From assembly GCA_014859075.1 (NCBI GenBank), contig JACUUW010000059.1, positions 1-10,007 on the forward strand: a DNA stretch of 10,007 nt. Direction: 5' to 3'. Origin of the DNA: Desulforudis sp. GTDB taxonomy: Bacteria; Bacillota; Desulfotomaculia; Desulfotomaculales; Desulforudaceae. The notes under the pieces are model-generated. The model saw nothing but the letters and a program-made list of their open reading frames with translations. It did no database searches and was not told the origin of the DNA. Made by a program: the position numbers and the translations under genes. Positions 6,278-10,007 of this stretch are shown here, in pieces (positions within the stretch are counted from its first letter, which is position 1; every line of letters begins with the position of its first letter).

Positions 6278-7207
6278 GTGAAGGAGGCGTTGAGCCTGAG
6301 AATTGGTGTGCTGATGGGAGGACTATCGGCGGAACGTGAGGTGTCCTTGCGCAGCGGCCGGGCCGTCTGTGAGGCGTTGGAGTCCAAGGGTTACGAGGCG
6401 GTTCCGATCGATGTCGACCGCGAGATGATCGGTCGGCTACGGGAGTTGCGGATCGACCTCGCCTTCATCGCGTTGCACGGCCCCTATGGCGAAGACGGGA
6501 CGGTCCAGGGCCTTTTGGAAATGCTGGGTATTCCGTACACCGGTTCCGGGGTTTTGGCCAGCGCAACGGCCATGGACAAAATCGCCACCAAGAAGCTGCT
6601 CGCTTTTGACGGTCTGCCCACGCCGGCATTCCGGGTGATCTACGCGCGGGAACGGGGCGGGGCGGCCGGCGCACTGGCGGAACTGGGACTACCTCTGGTG
6701 GTCAAGGCTCCCACGCAGGGTTCGTCGATAGGAGTGTACATCGTCGAGCGGGAAGAGGAGTTGCAGGCGCGGGTTGACGCGGCGGCCGTTTTCGGGCCCC
6801 GGATTCTCGTCGAGCAGTTCATCCCGGGAACCGAGCTTACCGCGGCTGTACTTGGAAACACCAAGCCGGTGGTGTTGCCGCTGATTGAAATCACATCGAT
6901 CACGGGAAAATACGACTATGAGTCGAAATACACGCCGGGAATGAGCGACCATATCATTCCGCCGCGGGTGTCGCGCGCGGTCCAGGACGCGGTAAGCGGC
7001 TATGCGCTGCGGGCTTACCAGTCCCTGGGTTGCCGGGGGTTCGCACGGGTGGATTTCATGGTTCGTTCGACTGAGCCGTATATCCTGGAAATCAACACTA
7101 TTCCGGGCCTGACCGACGTCAGCCTTTTTCCCGACGCCGCCCGGGCGGCCGGGCTGGAATTCCCGGAGCTGATCGAGAAACTGGTACAAATGGCCTTGGA
7201 AAAATAA
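6278..7207 (+). CDS. ddl: D-alanine--D-alanine ligase
   Basis: Cytosolic ATP-grasp ligase that joins two D-alanines for the peptidoglycan stem peptide. From GTG 6278 (309 aa) it shows MGGLSAEREVSLRSG (Glu19 equals the substrate-binding Glu15 of DdlB), HGPYGEDG (67-74), the first ATP-grasp lysine region around K101-K106, VVKAP with K143, and the glycine-rich GSSIGV loop (148-153). The VEQFIPGTELT adenine/Mg region, omega loop KYDYESKY (211-218), RVDF (R257, D259) and EINTIPGLT (Mg ligands E271, N273) follow. The Tyr in the ESKY loop fits D-Ala rather than D-lactate ligases. The start is uncertain. AAGGAGG at 6281-6287 lies inside the frame, so GTG 6278 has no good SD and TTG 6290 is too close. 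CTG 6296 has 8 nt spacing and aligns with the usual first Met before RIGVLMGG. deoC follows after 21 nt and is probably cotranscribed. Confidence 0.96.
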   Translation: MKEALSLRIGVLMGGLSAEREVSLRSGRAVCEALESKGYEAVPIDVDREMIGRLRELRIDLAFIALHGPYGEDGTVQGLLEMLGIPYTGSGVLASATAMDKIATKKLLAFDGLPTPAFRVIYARERGGAAGALAELGLPLVVKAPTQGSSIGVYIVEREEELQARVDAAAVFGPRILVEQFIPGTELTAAVLGNTKPVVLPLIEITSITGKYDYESKYTPGMSDHIIPPRVSRAVQDAVSGYALRAYQSLGCRGFARVDFMVRSTEPYILEINTIPGLTDVSLFPDAARAAGLEFPELIEKLVQMALEK

Positions 7208-7213
7208 ACCTTC

Positions 7214-7231
7214 AGGAGGAGATGTGGCATT
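7214..7231 (+). promoter_or_regulatory. Shine-Dalgarno site deciding the AUU start of deoC
   Basis: AGGAGGA at 7214-7220 is followed by 8 nt and then ATT 7229-7231. Two nearer starts are in other frames: ATG 7222 hits a TAA after three codons, and GTG 7224 opens a frame without DeoC similarity that stops about 120 nt later. The in-frame ATT is therefore the best-placed initiator. AUU initiation is known for infC and pcnB in E. coli, where it permits feedback by IF3. Confidence 0.55.
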
Positions 7232-7909
7232 AACAAGCATGATTTCGCCCAATGCCTCGATTCCACCCTGCTCAAGGCGGACACCACCCAAAAAGACGTG
7301 CGGGAACTTTGCCGCGAGGCACAGGCGTTCAGTTTCGCGGCGGTCTGCGTGAACCCCTGTTTTGTGGCGTTCGCGGCCAGGGAGCTTTGGGATGCGCCGG
7401 TCAGGGTCTGCACCGTGGTGGGCTTTCCGCTCGGCGCCAACTCCGTTGAGGCCAAGGTCGTGGAAGCGCGACAGGCAGCCGTCGATGGCACCGACGAAAT
7501 CGATATTGTGTTGAATATCGGTGCCTTGAAAGAGGGTGATTCCAAGTACCTGATGTCGGAAGCCGACCGGGTAATCGAGGCTGCCCGCGATGTCCGTAAT
7601 GACATTCTGGTGAAACTGATCGCGGAAACAGGCTACCTGAACGACGACCAGAAACTCCTGGCCTGCTGGGTGGCTACCGGGGCGGGGGCCGACTTCGTAA
7701 AAAACGCCACCGGCTTTGGCCCAACGGGCGCCACTGTGGACGAGATTCGGTTCCTGCGCCAAGCCGTCGGTCTCCACTTCGGGGTCAAAGCCGCGGGCGG
7801 TATCCGGGAACTGCAAACCGCACTCTTGCTACTGGAAGCAGGAGCGGACCGTCTGGGGACAAGCTTTGCCGGCGCCCTAATGGAGGAGTGGAAAACCCGG
7901 AACCCCTAA
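7229..7909 (+). CDS. deoC: Deoxyribose-phosphate aldolase, proposed AUU start
   Basis: Class I aldolase that cleaves 2-deoxyribose-5-phosphate to glyceraldehyde-3-phosphate and acetaldehyde in deoxynucleoside catabolism. Key elements are LDSTLLKADTT near the N-terminus (usual I-D-H-T-L-L-K), AAVCVNPC, VCTVVGFPLGAN, EIDIVLNIG (Asp92), the Schiff-base lysine Lys158 in DFVKNATGFGPTGAT, and Lys187 in VKAAGGIR. The active-site strand has N-A where FVKTSTGF is usual. The first canonical start in frame, GTG 7298, would delete the LDSTLLKA strand that all family members carry. The frame upstream is open only to the ddl stop at 7205-7207 and has no ATG, GTG, TTG or CTG there. ATT 7229 lies 8 nt after AGGAGGA (7214-7220), and reading it as Met gives a normal MNKHDFAQCLDS N-terminus and 226 aa. 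An alternative is an undetected frameshift joining GTG 7224. It is in the same transcript as ddl. Confidence 0.92.
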   Translation: MNKHDFAQCLDSTLLKADTTQKDVRELCREAQAFSFAAVCVNPCFVAFAARELWDAPVRVCTVVGFPLGANSVEAKVVEARQAAVDGTDEIDIVLNIGALKEGDSKYLMSEADRVIEAARDVRNDILVKLIAETGYLNDDQKLLACWVATGAGADFVKNATGFGPTGATVDEIRFLRQAVGLHFGVKAAGGIRELQTALLLLEAGADRLGTSFAGALMEEWKTRNP

Positions 7910-8020
7910 TGTCGAAAAGAGACTTTTCTCCCCAGTCTTTGTAATACGAAAAGTGGCAGAGATGGCAGGAATAGGTATTAGAGCTGCCGAATGAGGACCG
8001 AAACACCTGGGGAGGGGATC

Positions 8021-9163
8021 ATGGAAATGCAACGACTGCTGGTCGTGAGGAATCCGTGGTCAAGAGCTAGAAAGTGGGCCCGAAACGTCAACCTGTGGTA
8101 CGTCGGCGTCAGGGTGACAAAACGTCTCGGTGCGAGCCAGTTGGCGTCCCTAATGATTTCCCGCGGATTACAGGCCCAGCCGCAGCGTGCCGAGTTGCAC
8201 CTGGAGGCCGGAAGGTTGTACTTGAAGAACGGCCAGTTGGAGCAGGCGGCCTGGCACTGGCAGCACATCAATCCGGCGGTTGACGGTGAGAATTTTGTGG
8301 AGTGGCTGGAACGCACCTGTGTGGAGGATAACGGGGCCATCCTCGGGAACCGTCTCGATGCGTTATCCGCCCTGGGCAACTGGTACTTCCAATCGGGCCG
8401 GTTTCACAAAGCGATCGACTGTTTCAACCGGGTCGTCGGGGGCGGGCGTTTTGATCCGGTTGTACTCAACAACAAGGGACTGTGTTTACTGAGGCTCGGC
8501 CGTGATGAAGAGGCGCTGTCCCAGTTTCAGCAGGCCGCGGCCATTAAGATGATCCCCGAAATACTGGTCAATACCGGACTTACCTTAAACCGTCTACAGC
8601 GCTACAAAGAAGCCCTGATCTGCTACGAACGGGCCCAGCGGCGGGGGTATTCGAGCCAGGAGTTGACGGTGAACAAGGGTTACGCCCTGTTTCACCTCGG
8701 CCGGTATGACGAAGCGGTGCTCTGCTTTGAGATGGCCAAGATAGTCTCACCAAGGGATTTTGTGATTCTCAACAACCTCGCGGCCTGTTATCAGAAGGTG
8801 GGCCGCTACGATGCGGCCGCCGAGACGTACAGCATCGCGCTGAAGTGCTTTCCACACGACGGCGCCCTGCACAACAACTACGCCCTGTGCCTGGAGCGTC
8901 AGCAGCGCCACGCGGAAGCCCTGGACCACTACGACCGCGCCCTGGAACTCGATACGGACAACGGGGCTTTCCTGGCAAACAAAGCCCAGTGCCTGGCCCG
9001 CCTGGGCCGGTATGGGGAAGCCCTGGCCATATGTGACCGCCTGCTGCAAAACTCGCCGGAAACCAGGTTCTACTGGGGTCTGAAGGCCGACATCCTGACC
9101 GCCGCCGGCGCTGGTGAAGAGGCGGTGGAATACTATAACCGATCCCTGGGATTGACCGGCTAA
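8021..9163 (+). CDS. Tetratricopeptide repeat protein
   Basis: A 380-residue protein made almost wholly of about nine TPR units of 33-36 residues. Repeats have the typical pattern of Leu/Asn-Gly/Ala-Leu in helix A, then G-R-Y-x-E-A and Y/F-x-x-A-L in helix B (for example HLGRYDEAVLCFEMAKIVSPRD and the next unit NNLAACYQKVGRYDAAAETY). They run from about residue 55 to the C-terminus, with the last unit ending YYNRSLGLTG. The first about 45 residues are basic and Arg/Trp-rich (RNPWSRARKWARN) with no signal peptide or membrane helix. It is a protein-protein interaction scaffold with no catalytic motif, and the partner is unknown. ATG 8021 is preferred because GGGGAGGGG ends about 3 nt upstream; ATG 7991 precedes that SD and ATG 8027 is also possible. 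The gene stands alone between deoC and a terminator. Confidence 0.88.
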   Translation: MEMQRLLVVRNPWSRARKWARNVNLWYVGVRVTKRLGASQLASLMISRGLQAQPQRAELHLEAGRLYLKNGQLEQAAWHWQHINPAVDGENFVEWLERTCVEDNGAILGNRLDALSALGNWYFQSGRFHKAIDCFNRVVGGGRFDPVVLNNKGLCLLRLGRDEEALSQFQQAAAIKMIPEILVNTGLTLNRLQRYKEALICYERAQRRGYSSQELTVNKGYALFHLGRYDEAVLCFEMAKIVSPRDFVILNNLAACYQKVGRYDAAAETYSIALKCFPHDGALHNNYALCLERQQRHAEALDHYDRALELDTDNGAFLANKAQCLARLGRYGEALAICDRLLQNSPETRFYWGLKADILTAAGAGEEAVEYYNRSLGLTG

Positions 9164-9192
9164 ATCCGTTACCATTCCCGGGTAACCCTGAG

Positions 9193-9220
9193 AACGCCCC
9201 GGCGGTGGGCGTTTCTTGTT
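9193..9220 (+). terminator. Intrinsic terminator after the TPR gene
   Basis: AACGCCC (9193-9199) pairs with GGGCGTT (9207-9213) around a 7-nt GC-rich loop, followed by the T-rich tail TCTTGTT. It lies 30 nt after the TPR stop codon and isolates the upstream genes from the que operon. Confidence 0.8.
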
Positions 9221-9241
9221 GCGCCTACCTGGAAGGAGTTC

Positions 9242-9271
9242 ATGAGTCCGGTCGCGAACCTACAACAATAA
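9242..9271 (+). other. Possible 9-codon leader ORF upstream of queD
   Basis: ATG 9242 is preceded by AAGGAG (9233-9238) with very short spacing and encodes MSPVANLQQ before a TAA. It sits between the terminator and queD. It could be a leader peptide or chance. No anti-terminator or preQ1 aptamer fold was recognised here. Confidence 0.15.
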
Positions 9272-9314
9272 CAGCCCTGGTTTTTAAGCAATACTAGTTC
9301 CGGGAGGCATGGGG

Positions 9315-9704
9315 ATGTTTGAGCTTCGCGTCCGGTCGTCGTTTGCCGCGGCGCACCGCCTGAACAAATATGTCGACAAGTGCAGCCGGCTGCACGGTCA
9401 CACGTGGGAAGTGGAAGTGGTGGTCGCGGGCCCGGAACTTAACGACGCCGGGATGCTGGTCGATTTCTCCAGGATCAGGAAGGATTTGCGACAGGTGCTC
9501 GATGGTTTGGATCACGGGTATCTAAACGACCTGCCCCCGTTTGCCGATTTTGACAGCGCGCTGAACCCCACGGCCGAGAACATCGCCCGCCACATCTTCG
9601 TGGAACTGAAGAGACTGTTGGCGGACTATGAACCGAACGCGGCACTCTCAAGCGTCACCGTCTGGGAGTCGCCCACGGGCGCGGCCGCCTACCGGGAGGA
9701 GTAG
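9315..9704 (+). CDS. queD: 6-carboxy-5,6,7,8-tetrahydropterin synthase QueD
   Basis: Converts 7,8-dihydroneopterin triphosphate to 6-carboxytetrahydropterin, the second step toward preQ0 and queuosine. The zinc site is His14 (AAAHRL) plus His27 and His29 in CSRLHGHTW, with catalytic Cys23 in the CxxxHxH motif that marks QueD rather than plain PTPS. LVDF (D50), LDHGYLN (H67), PTAENIAR (E88) and VWESP (E118) complete the substrate-binding set. Length 129 aa is normal for the family. ATG 9315 is chosen because GGGAGG at 9302-9307 is 7 nt before it; ATG 9309 is only 1 nt from that SD. queC follows after 3 nt with its own SD inside the queD end, so the two are translated together. Confidence 0.95.
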   Translation: MFELRVRSSFAAAHRLNKYVDKCSRLHGHTWEVEVVVAGPELNDAGMLVDFSRIRKDLRQVLDGLDHGYLNDLPPFADFDSALNPTAENIARHIFVELKRLLADYEPNAALSSVTVWESPTGAAAYREE

Positions 9705-9707
9705 TCA

Positions 9708-10007
9708 ATGAAGGGCATTGTGCTGCTCTCGGGGGGGCTTGACTCCTCGGTGAACCTCGCCTTTGCGGTCCTTGCGCTGGAGGTGGCTCTCTGCCTGACC
9801 GCCGACTACGGCCAGTTGGCGGCGCGCCGGGAGGTGGCGGCGGCGGCGGCCTTGTGTGACCACTACAATGTGCCCCACCGGGTGATTCAGCTTCCTTTTG
9901 TGCGCGAACTCGGCGGGTCGGCGCTCACCGGCGAAGCCGCTCTTCCGGAACCGGAGGCGCGGGATCTGGACGACACCGAGTGGTGTGCGGACTCGGCGCG
10001 GCGGATA
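9708..10007 (+). CDS. queC: 7-cyano-7-deazaguanine synthase QueC (N-terminal part)
   Basis: ATG 9708 with GGGAGGA at 9694-9700 (7 nt spacing) opens a frame that runs off the window after 100 codons. The PP-loop ATP-pyrophosphatase motif LLSGGLDSS is at residues 6-14, followed by TADYGQ (31-36), where QueC proteins usually have a DYGQR-like segment. The segment LPFVRELGGSALTGEA and the ADSARRI end also fit QueC. The enzyme converts 7-carboxy-7-deazaguanine to preQ0 using ATP and ammonia. The four-Cys zinc site expected near the C-terminus is beyond the window. It is transcribed with queD in an apparent que operon; queE and queF were not seen in the window. Confidence 0.93.
   Translation, partial: MKGIVLLSGGLDSSVNLAFAVLALEVALCLTADYGQLAARREVAAAAALCDHYNVPHRVIQLPFVRELGGSALTGEAALPEPEARDLDDTEWCADSARRI

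Noticed and set aside
6689..7816. 375-codon minus-strand frame across ddl and deoC
   Set aside because: It is opposite two confidently identified enzymes and shows no motif; it is a shadow of GC-rich codon use.
7914..7928. Hairpin GAAAAG/CTTTTC after deoC as a terminator
   Set aside because: The stem is 6 bp and AT-rich with a 3-nt loop and no T-run; too weak to call.
9221..9308. preQ1 riboswitch upstream of queD
   Set aside because: I looked for the preQ1-I stem-loop with its A-rich tail and for other known folds and found no match; the region is short and lacks pairing of that kind.
1..10007. CRISPR array, IS element or rRNA
   Set aside because: No direct-repeat array, transposase motif, terminal inverted repeats or rRNA signature was seen anywhere in the window.

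Overview
The window looks like chromosomal DNA from a moderately high-GC Firmicute, most likely of the Desulfotomaculum/Pelotomaculum type (Peptococcaceae). This is inferred from the strong GGAGG-type ribosome binding sites, the frequent GTG/TTG starts and the protein flavours, and no marker fixes the taxon. It is mostly conserved housekeeping sequence, with one low-GC accessory-looking patch and one unusual small gene.

Layout. Positions 1-205 hold a minus-strand tRNA-Leu(GAG) with a clear sigma-70-type promoter and an intrinsic terminator. Positions 206-1160 are AT-richer and contain only a short serine-recombinase-like ORF that has lost its catalytic serine. Positions 1161-2466 (+) hold a NadR/AAA_28-like P-loop protein and, close behind it, an Fe-S HhH-GPD DNA glycosylase related to endonuclease III. 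Positions 2499-4315 (-) hold a membrane-anchored metallophosphoesterase followed by a small thioredoxin-like gene. That small gene has an in-frame UGA at codon 16 and a plausible bacterial SECIS-like hairpin just after it, so it is a candidate selenoprotein. Without selenocysteine decoding the gene would appear broken, so it is easy to miss. Divergent from this pair, 4492-6186 (+) encodes a probably exported zinc-dependent phospholipase C-like protein.

Positions 6278-7909 (+) encode D-alanine-D-alanine ligase and deoxyribose-phosphate aldolase (deoC). The deoC reading frame has no ATG/GTG/TTG at its expected N-terminus, but an ATT sits 8 nt after a perfect Shine-Dalgarno sequence, so an AUU start is proposed. 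A TPR protein follows, then an intrinsic terminator. The last segment (9315 to the window edge) is the start of a queuosine-precursor operon, queD followed by a truncated queC.

Functionally, ddl supplies the D-Ala-D-Ala peptidoglycan precursor, deoC handles deoxyribose-5-phosphate, and queD-queC make preQ0. The two divergent phosphoesterase-type genes are predicted to act at or outside the membrane. The most noteworthy item is the candidate selenoprotein at 2499-2753.
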